Below are positions 12,131-23,246 of a DNA stretch of 64,000 nt, one piece after another. The notes beneath the pieces were generated by a model. That model saw only the letters and a list, made by a program, of their open reading frames with translations. It did not search any database and had not been told where the DNA came from. Position numbers and translations under genes: made by a program. Position 1 is the first letter of the stretch, and each line of letters starts with the position of its first letter. This DNA comes from Sanderia malayensis (lineage: Eukaryota > Cnidaria > Scyphozoa > Semaeostomeae > Pelagiidae), in the NCBI GenBank assembly GCA_013076295.1, contig RQOL01000024.1, positions 1-64,000 on the forward strand, given 5' to 3'.

Positions 12131-12212
12131 TTCGTTATCTGGTATTTAAAGCCGTTGAGTAGAATTAATGAAAACGCATGGAAAAGAAAGTGCCCTTAAA
12201 CACTTGCAGCTG

Positions 12213-12745
12213 CATGGAAGTTGATTTCGAAAGTGATTTCTCCAGCCCTTCACGAGAACCTGAAAGATGCAGTTCGCGACAAGAAATATTATGTTCTGAT
12301 AGATGAGTGGACTGATGTTTCTTCTGAAAAGTATCTGTGCGTAGTAGTTCGATATTTCGATGAGGCAGAGGAGCAATTGACTATGCTGGATTATTTCAGT
12401 CTGTGGAGCTAAGGGGGTCAAACTTTTTGTACATCTCAAGACTACATTGGAGGAAATGGGGATGAGCTTGTCTAGTTGTATTGGGTTTGGCAGCGATGGG
12501 GCGTCAGCGATGAATGGACAGCATGATTTAGTCTGGTCAAGGGTAAAAGCAGAGTCCCCTGATTGCCAGCTAAACCGATACATATGTCATTCCCTTGCTT
12601 TGTGCATTCAAAAACCATTTGAGAAAATGCCATCCAATCTTGGTTACCTTCTGGCTGAAATTTCAAAGTGGTTTCGCAAAAGCAAAATTCGATGAGAAAC
12701 TTTCAAAGACTTAGTTTACACAATGGATCCTGCAAGGCTGACGTG
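12213..12745 (+). pseudogene. hAT-like transposase fragment, left copy
   Basis: The conserved blocks are a first catalytic region (YYVLIDEWTDVSS), a second one (CIGFGSDGASAMNG) and a downstream CHSLALC block, the pattern of domesticated-like hAT transposases (ZMYM6/KIAA1586 type). Stops and a shift near 12,412 separate the blocks. The N-terminal BED finger and C-terminal dimerisation domain are absent here. Confidence 0.7.
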
Positions 12746-12864
12746 TAAGACATAGGGACACAAGGGGTAAGGAGTAGAATGTGGAATGATATATACCAAG
12801 CGGTCTGAACTATACAAATCTGAATATTTAGTTTATGTTTTGATTACAAAGCGTTTCACTTCAC

Positions 12865-13345
12865 TTGCTCTTTCACAAAGTTTATAGAGTGCACCACAAC
12901 AAGCTCAGATCAACTTTAACTAAATTTAGAGAAAGGTTCTGGGTACCTCAAGGGAGACAGCAAGTTAAGCTAGTGATGGGCAAGTGCGAGACTTGCAACA
13001 GACTAAGGGGGGCTTTTAAACCACCTCCCACCACCGAACTGCCAAATTTTAGGACAACTGAACTTTTACCTTTCAGCAACACTGGTGAAGACTTTGCAGG
13101 TCCGTTATACGTCAAAAAGGGCACAGGTGAAATGGTAAAGGCATACATAACTCTATTCAGGTGTTGTGTTGCCAGGCCAGAGCACCTAGAGTTGATCTCA
13201 GAGTTGCAAACCTCTACATTTGTGAATTGCTAAGACTTTATGCAAAGACGGGTACCCCAGATTTATCAACTCGGAAGATGGTCTTGCGTACAAGGCTGCA
13301 GACAATGGGATGCTCGTTTATTCAAATCATTTCAAATTTGGGAAG
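12865..13345 (+). pseudogene. BEL/Pao integrase fragment, left copy
   Basis: This is the zinc-binding and start of the catalytic part of a BEL/Pao integrase: HH...RFWVPQGRQQV, then CETCNR, then PFSNTGEDFAGPLYVK with the first core aspartate. A second frame (13,240-13,345) continues with LYAKTGTPRF and a segment where the second catalytic aspartate would lie (INSEDGLAYKAA). One frame break occurs near 13,170. No protease or RT of the same copy is next to it; the element is a relic. Confidence 0.78.
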
Positions 13346-13493
13346 CCACTTGGCAACTTTAATTACCCAACAATGTATACCTGACACGGCGCGATGCAGA
13401 GATGAAAAAGACACCAGTGAAGAGAAAAAAATCGCGGCAAGCCACTTTCTGGCGAAACAAACTTGCGTCGAAGCCCAAAAAATACCGGTAACA

Positions 13494-14556
13494 ATGAACC
13501 AGACAGTGCTCTTTGCAAGTACAGAACAATACACGCCAAAGACTCTAGATGAATTTGTGTCTAGTTTAGGACCTGAATATGAACTACAGCAAATTCCTAG
13601 AGATTACAAAGTGCAGTTCTACACCGGCTTTGGGGGAGCAAACATTTTAAAACTAGTTTTTGACCATTTATTACCAGTTGTTTGTCGCATGCAATATTGG
13701 AAAGGGCAAGGTCAGAGAGAGAAAGAACAGCAGAAAAGTAAAGCAGAAGAAGCATTAATGCAGGCAAGTGAAGGAACATTTAGAAGTTTTAAGAGACGCC
13801 CAGGCTCGAAGAGAAAGCTCCTCTTGAGTTAGATGTGAAGAACGCTAAACTTTTAGTACTGATAAATTTAACTTTTTTTGTATTTTGTGGTAATTCCACA
13901 CCCCATACAAGGCCTACACCCAGTTATCAGGCTCTTGGGCACGGTGTCGCTGCGCAGTCAGTTAGGGAGTCTGGTAACGACCATGGTGTCTGGTCCGCGT
14001 GGTCGATGTTAGAATTCTAATATTCTCTTGCTGATATTCTTCGAGAGTTTTTACGTTATTTTTCATGTTGTTTGAAAGTTGATAAGCTGTTTTCTTAATC
14101 GATCTCTTTGGTCCAACACCCGAAAGTCGTGGGGCAACATAGAGTTATTGATGGTGATGATGCGCTTGAAATGTAAGTTGAAAGTGCAAGACCTTGCTTA
14201 TCGGTTTGATGTAGCTATTGGGCTGGTAACAGCTATTGTTTTTACATGGGTACGGTTAATGGCGTTATTGAAACCACTAATCAAATGGCCAAATAGATGT
14301 GCAATGCGATTTCCTTTGTGTCAGATTGCATGGTGGAAGAGCATCAGACATTTTCATTACGGAAAACTACGGTTCTGCACGTGGCCTTCTTCCCAATGAC
14401 CGATGTTTCAATTCCACAAGAAGCTACCACATCTTCAGAGAATCTAAAAAAGGTCATTCATCTTTGTACCCTTCGACAGCTCCATTAAACTTAAATTGGA
14501 AGACTTCATTCAACTCTGGCAATTCCAAAGCTCAAGCCTTCATAAGGTTAGCTTAA
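13494..14556 (+). pseudogene. ISL2EU/Harbinger-like transposase, left copy
   Basis: The N-terminal part (13,494-13,832) contains the QFYTGFGG block and a basic, Gln/Glu-rich linker. A helix-turn-helix follows in another frame (about 14,138-14,310): LKVQDLAYRFDVAIGLVTAI, the region that precedes the DDE_Tnp_4 nuclease in ISL2EU-type and related transposases. The nuclease core itself is shattered or missing; frames to 14,556 show no clear DDE motif. The element is dead as written. Confidence 0.6.
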
Positions 14557-14745
14557 AAAAGAATAACTCTCCATTGATCAGTAAATAAAGATTTCTCTAA
14601 AATTACTAAAATGGTGACCACGACGTGACTCGAAAAATCGCTACAGCTTAACATCAACATCGATAATATTGAAATACAAAAGAAACACAAGAGAGAAGGA
14701 ATCCAGCCAATACAATAAGTTGGATAAGTTTGGCAGAAAATAGAA

Positions 14746-15060
14746 ATGGATAACCTGGGAAAAGCAAAGAGAATGAGAAAATCTCACCGTGGCACTGCGA
14801 CGAGGTTATTGAACAAAAATGACGATGCACTAAAGCAAGATGAGGATGAAAGAGACGAACTTCGGGAGCAACTTCTCACGGATTTGCGTAGTATCTCGAA
14901 TGATTACATTGCTTTGGAAGGTTTTCAACTGGATATTATTGTATGTCCTTATATGTCGTTGTAATCGTTTTTCTCTTGCATATATATTAGGCTGCAAAGC
15001 AAGGAAAGAAGAAAGCGACATTGGTCTGCAAGAGCACCGGGAGATACTATAGAGGATCTT
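14746..15060 (+). pseudogene. Unrecognised helical fragment, possibly gag N-terminus, left
   Basis: An ATG opens MDNLGKAKRMRKSHRGTATR followed by a Glu/Asp/Lys-rich helical stretch. The opening resembles gag N-termini of BEL/Pao-like elements, but this rests on composition and a short motif only. It runs up to the foldback element inserted at 15,070, which interrupts whatever followed. Confidence 0.35.
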
Positions 15061-15069
15061 TTAGTTATA

Positions 15070-17051
15070 TAGACAGGGAATTTCTTATAACAATCGAGCA
15101 AAGTGCCTAACCTTAGTTTTTATTCTTGATTCGGGTACTACAAGCCCTGGTGAGTATTTTAAGCCTTGGATACATTTTTGTAAAACAATAGAAATCACGT
15201 GATCGATGATGTCATTTCCCCCCGGTCATCAAAATTTTGACCCCCCTATTTTGAAAAATGCTTCCGATAATTTATTTAGCATCGTAATAGGAGCAAAAAG
15301 TTCTAAAGGATCAACTTTGTCAGGCTTGTGGATAGCGAGCTATGGCTGTTTGAAGTCCTCGTGACGTCATCAAAATGGCGGATATATAATTTTCAAATAT
15401 GCTTAAAGTTACGAATTCCTGATCCTGTTAATGTGTTTCATGGCTTTTTATGAGGTACTTACATGACTGTTCTACATATGTTTTATTTTTAAACTATTTT
15501 TTTCTAAATTTGTGTTATTTTTTTAAAGTTTGAAAGGATACATAACCGTGGTCGCAGTCATTACGGCAGCCAATCATCCGCAGAATCATCGCTCGAGAAG
15601 AAATCGGAAACTTCCCATTCGCTTTCGTCGTCCTTTTCACTGGTGGTCATGTCCGATTCTGTTGTCATCTCTGATAATCGCGACGAGGTTCCTCTTTCAA
15701 TCTCACTCTCTGCTTCGTAGGGACATTTTTCTGTCACAACGGGAATGCAGGCAGTGTCTGTTCTTTTTCTTCGTTTTCTAAATTTTTTTTGTTTGAGACT
15801 TCTGTATCGCTTATTTCTGCATCTGCATCGCTGTCATAATCTTTACGCTTCTTCTCCCGTTTTCGTTTTTGCGAAAGGATGGTGGCAGTTGTTTCCCTGA
15901 AAACCATTTGGGCGTCAAGCTGTTGTTCTCATTCCTCCAACCGTTTTCTTCATACGAAATAGCTTCGATATCTCGAAGGCAGCACCGTTTCCAAATAAAC
16001 ACCTGCAAGTGACATCTTTTGATGGCTTGTACTATTGAGTCGGGATCTGGTGGAATGGAGAGAGATGTTTTCTCTTTCAACTGTTGGTACAACCTTATTC
16101 TTGTTTCAACGTAAGACTCGTCATTTTTACCATTGTATACAACAGTTCGAATGAATTCTTGTACGTCGTCTAACACCTCCTTATCTAAACTCTTGCCAAC
16201 ACCAAGTATCGAATCAACTGGCACTTCGACTCATCACTGATCAGTTTCTTTACGAAAACGGGAGAAGAAGCGTAAAGATTATGACAGCGATGCAGATGCA
16301 GAAATAAGCGATGCAGAAGTCTCAAACAAAACAAAATTTAGAAAACGAAGAAAAAGAACAGACACTGCCTGCATTCCCGTTGTGACAGAAAAATATCCCT
16401 GCGAAGCAGAGAGTGAGATTGAAAGAGGAACCTCGTCGCGATTATCAGAGATGACAACAGAATCGGACATGACCACCAGTGAAAAGGACGACGAAAGCGA
16501 ATGGGAAGTTTCCGATTTCTTCTCGAGCGATGATTCTGCGGATGATTGGCTGCCGTAATGACTGCGACCACGGTTATGTATCCTTTCAAACTTTAAAAAA
16601 ATAACACAAATTTAGAAAAAAATAGTTTAAAAATAAAACATATGCAGAACAGTCATGTAAGTACCTCATAAAAAGCTATAAAAACACATTAACAGGATCA
16701 GGAATTCGTAACTTTCAGCATATTTGAAAATTATATATCCGCCATTTTGATGACGTCACGAGGACTTCAAACAGCCATAGCTCGCTATCCACAAGCCTGA
16801 CAAAGTTGATCCTTTAGAACTTTTTGCTCCTATTACGATGTTAAATAAGATTATCGGAAGCATTTTTCAAAATAGGGGGGTCAAAATTTTGATGACCGGG
16901 GGGAAATGACATCATCGATCACGTGATTTCTATTGTTTTACAAAAATGTATCCAAGGCTTAAAATACTCACCAGGGCTTGTAGTACCCGAATCAAGAATA
17001 AAAACTAAGGTTAGGCACTTTGCTCGATTGTTATAAGAAATTCCCTGTCTA
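15070..17051. mobile_element. Foldback element FB-1, left copy
   Basis: The termini read TAGACAGGGAATTTCTTATA and its exact inverse. Almost the whole element is palindromic: arms 15,070-~15,862 and ~16,251-17,051 around a ~390-bp unique centre. The centre and each arm together encode the last part of one protein (see 15,561-16,235); the acidic tail of that protein is therefore present twice, pointing outwards. It looks like an inverted duplication of the 3' end of a larger transposon. No target duplication is clear by eye. Confidence 0.82.
15561..16235 (-). pseudogene. Transposon gene 3' end with acidic tail, FB-1 left
   Basis: Read from 16,235 down: a block GVGKSLDKEVLDDVQEFIRT, then IKRCHLQVFIWKRC, then a lysine/arginine-rich stretch, then an acidic serine-rich tail ending in WLP at the stop (15,561). 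In this copy a frame break near 15,880 separates the body from the tail. The mirrored arm (16,251-16,558, plus strand) repeats only the basic stretch and tail. I do not recognise the family. RCHLQ-W blocks occur in large transposon-linked proteins of marine invertebrates, but I cannot name them with confidence. Confidence 0.6.
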
Positions 17052-17052
17052 A

Positions 17053-17645
17053 TATGCGAGAAACTAAAGACTGCACGAGAGGAGGGCTATGAGAGTATAA
17101 TTAAGAAGGAGTTATCAACACTGGCAAAGATATTCGACTATGAAGACATGGTCTCAAGCATGGGAAATTTTCTCTCCTGAGGGGAAAGCTGACCAAGCTG
17201 AGGCAGAATAGAGTGATTTGGGAAGAATCTGGAAGAAAAGAATTCAAAGAATTCTATTTGGCTATTTGCGAGCTTCCACGAGTAGTGGCTCTTCAAAATA
17301 AAACGGAAGAACTGGAATTGCTCCCTCACAGCAGCGATATAGTTCTGAAAAAACCTGAAATTGACAATGCAGAAGATGATATGGCAAAATCTAGGTAACT
17401 GTAATAAGTATATTTTCCTTTGGGAAAAAGATGACCACGTGGAAGAATTCACCAGAAGCAGAATATACAAGATCCATATTTTGGATACAGTTTCGTTAGT
17501 ACAATGGTTCAAGCTAGAGTTCACGTCTGGTGTAAAAGTGAAGGCAAGAATCTGTAAAGAAACATTATCATCACAATTTTACACTAACCAAGACGTGTAT
17601 AAATCATTGGGGCAAGAAATGTCGATTGTGTTTGTGAGGTTATGA
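17053..17645 (+). pseudogene. Unrecognised coding remnant between FB-1 and BEL/Pao, left
   Basis: Frames with codon-like composition run 17,060-17,167 (TAREEGYESIIKKELSTLAK), 17,190-17,398 (EESGRKEFKEFYLAICELPR) and 17,361-17,645 (DTVSLVQWFKLEFTSGVKVK). They may be one protein with two frame shifts, interrupted on its 5' side by the foldback element. I do not recognise it. Confidence 0.35.
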
Positions 17646-18233
17646 GAAAAACTGGACAGATACTTATTCTTTTAGTTGTTATTGTAATGTTGTAACATTA
17701 CCCCCATGCATGTCTTGTAACATGACTTTACCCCCTGACCGCCGGACCGTCCCAGGAGACATTGCGGACGCACGTGCCAGCGAGGAGGGACTATTTTTCT
17801 TTTTTTGTTGATCTTGCTGAATGTTAACTGATTGAGTTGTAGAGTTTTGCTTCGAATCGAGTCAGATAAAAATATATTTTGGGCATTCTTTTTGAAAGCA
17901 GAAAATCAAGAGAGGATAATTCATTGCATAGTTCAGTTGACGAGGAGAGATGGAAATTCCCGATATGCATTTGAGAGCAATTTTATGTAGCCTTTCAAGT
18001 GAAGGTTTTAGATGCTGGAAAATTTAGATTTTAGATTTTTATTATCAATAATCAAGTAATTTGGATTTTATTATCAGCTTTACATTTGCTCGCCTCTTGG
18101 AGTTGTTTTACAATTGTTTTTGCTGAAAATCCATTCAACCAACTAATGTATTATGAGAAGGACAAAAGGTGTATTCCTGTCAATGACATAAATACACAGG
18201 CCTCATAAGTACACAAATCAAAAGAAGTAAAAA

Positions 18234-18905
18234 ATGGCGAATTCAGAAAACAATGAAGGAGCATCGAACGAAAATCTAGCAATCAAGAGACTCAAGAAGG
18301 TACGCGGTGGGAACAGAACCATAATGTCAAAAATTGAAAGAGAAGCTAACGAAATCATAAGAACCAGAAACCCAATGAATTTTGAAATGAGAGCAAAAGT
18401 AGAAGCTATGGTAAAATCCCTCCAGGCAAAACAGAAATTACTCACGGCATTCAACAACGAAATTTCAGACACATGTGCCATAAACGATGTAGACAAAGAA
18501 ATCGAAGAAACCACAGAGACAAACTTAAAAATAGAAGAAATTATTTGCAAGTTAAAGCAGCACAAGAGAGGAACAGTTTTTAGTGAAGCAAGAACAGAAC
18601 CAAATTTAAAAGTATTTGAAATGACGTCTCCACATCAATTACTAAGAAGAAGCGACGAATACAGAAGTCAAACTTCAAACATGACAGATGTTGGAAAAGA
18701 CTGCCAAAAATTTCACTGCAAAGATTCAATGGAGATGTGACCAACTTTCAGGCATTTTGGCAAAACTTCAAATGCGCAATAGATGAAAACCCAAATTTAT
18801 CATCTAAACACAAGCTCACGTGTCTGGTCAACTCATTTGAAGAACAAGCCTTTAAAACTTTAGAAGGTCCAGAGATTTCCGAAAGAAACTTTGGACATGC
18901 GGTCA
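18234..18905 (+). pseudogene. BEL/Pao gag (DUF1759-type), left copy
   Basis: The ATG at 18,234 opens a Lys/Glu-rich helical N-terminus (MANSENNEGASNENLAIKRL). After a frame change near 18,705 comes the diagnostic gag block ISLQRFNGDVTNFQAFWQNF, then DENPNLSSKHKLTCLVNSF. This matches the DUF1759 region of Pao-type gag. At about 18,905 the gag sequence jumps to the integrase C-terminal tail, so protease, RT, RNase H and the integrase core are deleted. A candidate leader or LTR lies at 17,690-18,220, but I cannot define its ends. Confidence 0.72.
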
Positions 18906-18939
18906 AAACTTAAATCGCTTGGCGAATGACGCATACTTC

Positions 18940-20383
18940 GAAATTTGTAATACGACGAGTTTGTCGAAACGGGCACAATATAATCACAGATTACTGAACA
19001 AATTTGCATTATTGTGGAAGAATGAATACCTATGAGGTCTTCTGGGAGCGTACAAACCAAAAGGAAGGTATAACTAGTCAAGTAATCCTGGAATTAATGT
19101 GAATGACATTATTGTTGTCAGGAATAAACAGGAAAAAAGAGCATTTCGGAAAACTGGCAGAGCAATCAAATTGTTAGTTGGAAGTGATGGATCGACCAGA
19201 TTATTTAAATACGAGGCTGATGATGTAAAGCGTAAAAATGTTTCAATCATGGTAGATGAATCCACTGACATCTCCTCCACCAGATTGTTGTCTGTTATTA
19301 TCAGATGTCACAGCGAGAAGGAAAAGAAGATCGTTTCAGCTTTTGTTGATCTGATTCCATTGATAGAGGCTACTGGCAGAGATGTCTTTGAAGCAATGAG
19401 CGAATGCATAGAGAGTATAGGATTAAAGATGAAGGATTGCATTGGACTTGGGTGTGATGGAGCTTCAGTGATGATTGGTGAGCATAATTCTGTCTGGTCA
19501 AGAATGAAGATTGCTGCTCCCAACTGTATTTTGGTAAACTGTATTTGCCATTCATTAGCATTGTGTGTTAAATATGCTTTCGAAAAGCTTCCGTCAAGCC
19601 TTGGTTATCTACTTGCAGATATATTACTAAATGGTTTTCCAAGAGGGGTTTTCGGAGAGATGCCTTTCAAACATTATTCAGTGTAATGAATCCTGATGAT
19701 GAACGTAAAGGGATGCCATCACCTTTTGAGAAATATTCAAAGACAAGATGGTTAATGAGGGGCAAATTTTATACAACTGCCTTGTGAATTGGGAGGAGTT
19801 AAAAGCCTACTATGCAGCTGCTGAGCATGCAAGCTCTCAAGATGCACGTTACAAAGCGTGCACAATTTTGGAAATGCTCAATGATCCTGTCAATTTGCTG
19901 TATTTTCATTTCGTGTCAAATTTAGTCACAGAGTTTGAAAACGTCAATGCCTTCTATCAAGCGACTGATGCTGACCCAGAGGAAATGCAAAAAGAGTTGT
20001 CACTTCACTACAAAACCTTGCGTTCTCGTATCTGTGATGTCCATGGTAATCTACTACCATTGAACAAGGTTCAGTTCGGAGGGAAGTTTCTGCACGATTG
20101 TCAGTCGTTTATTTCTAAACAAGGAAATACTGCCCTTGCTCAAGAAAAGATCACTGAAGTTCAGCAAAGGTGTCTTCCTTTCCTTATTGAAGCAACAGAG
20201 CAAGTCGATGAGCGCTTGCCAAGCTCGTTAGATCTATTCAAAGGAATGAGCTTGTTGCATCCAAGAAAGATCTCAAATGCAAAATCAAGAAGCCCTCTGC
20301 ATGAGCTCCCATTTGTCAGTCTTCAACAAGATAAAGAAGTTGCCATTGAAGACCAATACAGGAAAATTGTCCTCAGAAATTAG
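18940..20383 (+). pseudogene. BEL/Pao integrase tail fused to hAT transposase, left copy
   Basis: From about 18,955 the frame shows a Pao integrase C-terminal pattern: LSKRAQYNHRLLNKFALLW, then (from 19,099) NDIIVVRNKQEKRAFRKTGR and LLVGSDGSTRL, as in DUF5641. After ADDVKRK it passes in frame into a hAT RNase H-like core: IMVDESTDISS (first Asp), LGCDGASVMIGEHNSVW (second Asp) and CHSLALC. A frame break at about 19,625 separates the rest, which continues at 19,748-20,383. A stop lies near 19,033. The gap at 20,401 cuts the 3' side. Confidence 0.72.
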
Positions 20384-20400
20384 CAAGAAGAATCTATTTT

Positions 20401-20500
20401 NNNNNNNNNNNNNNNNNNNNNNNNNNNNNNNNNNNNNNNNNNNNNNNNNNNNNNNNNNNNNNNNNNNNNNNNNNNNNNNNNNNNNNNNNNNNNNNNNNNN
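20401..20500. other. Assembly gap (100 N)
   Basis: One hundred N, the conventional size for a gap of unknown length. It falls exactly at the inner edge of the left inverted arm, between the hAT remnant and the minisatellite. Confidence 1.
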
Positions 20501-21243
20501 ATAACTAGGCAGCTAGGATAACTAGGATAGACTAGGCGCTAGGACAGTTAGGACAACTAGGACAGCTAGGATAACTAGGATAACTGGGACAGCTAGGATA
20601 ACTAGGACAACTAGGACAGCTAGGATAACTAGGACGACTAGGACAGCTAGGACAGTTAGGATAACTAGGACAGCTAGGACAGCTAGGATAACTAGGAAAA
20701 CTAGGACAGCTAGGACAGTTAGGACAACTAGGACAACTAGGACAGCTAGGATAACTAGGACAGCTAGGACAACTAGGACAGCTAGGACAGTTAGGACAAC
20801 TAGGACAGCTAGGATAACTAGGACAACTAGGACAGCTAGGACAACTAGGACAGCTAGGACAACTAGGACAGTAGGATAACTAGGACAACTAGGACAGCTA
20901 GGATAACTAGGACAACTAGGACAGTTAGGACAACTAGGACAGCTAGGATAACTAGGACAACTAGGACAGCTAGGATAACTAGGACAAGTAGGATAACTAG
21001 GACAGCTAGGACAACTAGGACAGCTAGGACAACTAGGACAGCTAGGATAACTAGGACAACTAGGACAGCTAGGATAACTAGGACGACTAGGACAGCTAGG
21101 CAGTTAGGACAACTAGGACAGCTAGGATAACTAGGACGACTAGGACAGCTAGGACAGTTAGGACAACTAGGACAGCTAGGATAACTAGGACAACTAGGGT
21201 CGCTAGGACAGTTAGGATAACTAGGACAGGTAGGGTAATTAGG
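20501..21243. repeat. 9-bp minisatellite, about 80 units
   Basis: The basic unit is CTAGGACAR with common variants CTAGGATAA and CTAGGACGA. They alternate in partly regular higher-order blocks (for example CAG, ATAA, CAA, CAG). A few units are shortened. An AT-rich stretch of GTATATA/ACTATAC steps follows to about 21,310. There is no gene. Confidence 0.95.
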
Positions 21244-21398
21244 ACGTATCGGTATATATAGTAATATATAGGTACTATACTATATACTATACTATACCAT
21301 ACATATACATGGATACATGTTAGTACCCTATATGGTTCGTCCGATAATATATTTCAGGGCCTTAGGATATTCTTACATGAAGTCCTTGCCACAAGGAC

Positions 21399-22774
21399 TT
21401 GCCATTTACTCCACTGCCTTTCTTCGCATGCATGACAAAACTAAAACTACTCAAAATGCGAACGCCGAGGAGGACTATTCTTTTTGCTTTTATTATAGCC
21501 GCATTATTATTGCTTCAATTTCTCTACTTTGATGATAAAGTCATAACCTTACCAAGTCAAAAAGGACATAGCCCACAAGCGACCAAAGAAAGCGCAAACA
21601 ACTTTCGCATGTACGTTCGAGTTACAAAGGGCGGTTTGGTCGACAACATGGAAAAATGGCTGTTGAAAAGCATGAAATTATTCTTTTTGAAGAAGAACTT
21701 AAAGCTAGTTGTTGTTCTAGACAATGAAAACAAGAAGATCACGTTTATGGTAACCAATTTCCAAAATTACATCCTGAAATCGATGTTGAAGTTTGCTACA
21801 TGGATCCTTATGATAATAATGTTGATTATGGTTGGGGTAAGGCCAGGCAATATCTCGATATGATGTATGCAGATGTCTGTACAGCTGAAGAACATGTTGG
21901 ATTTGTTGATGCGGATACTCTATTTAAACTGCCGTTACTGATGATTTGCTATTTGAAGATAATAAACCAGTGGCATTTCCTAAATTTGGGTTTCCGCTAT
22001 TTCCATGTTGGATTCAAACAGCAGAGTATATTCTACAAGTCAAACAAGTCTTCCAATGCATGTCTTATTTTCCGTCATTTTCAAAGTCGCGCATATTGTA
22101 GAGATGAGAGAATACGTTGAAAGAATGCACAATAAATCGTTTCCTCAAGTTTTCAAAGAAGCACCGCCCGAAAAATGTCCCAAAGTAGGAGCCGGTTCTT
22201 GGTGCCATTTTAGTATCATGTGTAATTATATGTGGTATTATCACAGAGACGAATACGCATGGCACATACAACTTGTGCCTTTGGGAAAATTTGATGCAAA
22301 GGATGCTATACCAGCCATGGTTGAGCCAGGATACTTTAACCATACAATAAAGGAGAGCAAAAAGATACCTAAACCAAGATCAGCTGGTCATGCCAGATAT
22401 CTGTTTTATGACGGGCGATATCATAGTTGTGTTGACCCAGATCCCAAGTGGTTGAACTTTTTTTTGCGTGAAGGTTTATGCTTTTCGTTCGGGTTCAGAC
22501 TGTGCCCAGATAAGTGCTCAATGTTCAAAGAAATTCTATACAGGAGAGTCTGTTTAAATTTGAGCAATATAATTGGCTTTGGGATAAGAGATGTAATGGA
22601 ACGCAGCAACATCATTACAATATTGTGAAACAAATGCAGAACAATAGTGCAGATTCGTTTTTCATTAACCTGGAAAATAAAGACAGTTTTTGTCGTACCC
22701 TTATGGAACTTGAACTTCCAAGGCCATATGATGCAAGTTTGTTAATGTGTTATCAATTACATGGATACTCATAA
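21399..22774 (+). pseudogene. Golgi-type glycosyltransferase, copy 1, frame-broken
   Basis: Same protein as the intact copy at 59,002-60,339. The N-terminus starts in the frame of 21,399-21,863, most likely at the ATG near 21,456, with a membrane anchor (TILFAFIIAALLLLQFLYF). It shifts at an A-run near 21,725, again around 21,930 and around 22,060, and once more near 22,530. The stop follows LHGYS at 22,774, about 17 codons further than in copy 3. The number of breaks suggests a pseudogene, though at least one is a homopolymer difference. It lies just after the minisatellite and points towards SAM50. Confidence 0.8.
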
Positions 22775-23246
22775 CTATTATATGAATACAAGGATTGGGT
22801 TCATGTGTTTATTTGCATAATCATTTCATGTTTATTATTTTTTTCCTTTGAGCTCATATAGATTGTGACCTACTATTCATTTCTTAATTTTGATTTACGT
22901 TTTACCATAGTGATATGTAACAACAGTTCAATCTTTACAAAAGAAGTTATCTGGTATCAATGCTGATATATTATTGCACGCAACAGCACGCCTTCTTGTC
23001 TTGACAAAATACTTCTGTTGAACTTTTCTAGTACTTCTGTTGAACAAAAATGCGAATGATACCGCAGATATCATAGTGATTTTGTGAGATTTTATGAGCA
23101 GTACTTCAGTATATATACACATATATCATGACACTCTAATAATAGACAACAATCAAAATATGTAGGACACATTAATACTCGTGCTAAAAGCTCCAAATGC
23201 ATTTAAAACCCAAAATTTGCAAAGCCACAAAACAACGTCAAATTAG
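22775..23246. other. AT-rich spacer between glycosyltransferase copy 1 and SAM50
   Basis: The first ~150 bases match the 3' flank of glycosyltransferase copy 3 (58,860-59,000), so the duplicated block includes 3' sequence. The rest shows no gene or repeat I can name. The two genes converge here. Confidence 0.6.

Larger units (their letters stand above)
10583..20400 (+). repeat. Left arm of ~10-kb inverted duplication
   Basis: The whole stretch matches the reverse complement of 44,715-54,688 with few substitutions and scattered one-base indels. The outer edge is AGCTTGAATGAATAC, directly after the small TIR element. The inner edge is cut by the assembly gap at 20,401. Both arms carry the same series of decayed elements in the same order, so the series predates the duplication. 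Confidence 0.93.

Noticed and set aside
15530..15781. Conserved 83-codon ORF found at four places (also 16,338, 48,656 and 49,467)
   Set aside because: It is the antisense shadow of the acidic tail in each foldback arm. Identity comes from the DNA repeat.
17690..18220. Complete 5' LTR of the BEL/Pao element
   Set aside because: Plausible by position, but no matching 3' LTR or primer-binding site could be found, so the ends are undefined.
20501..21243. CRISPR-like array
   Set aside because: The repeats are contiguous 9-bp units with no unique spacers, in a eukaryotic context.
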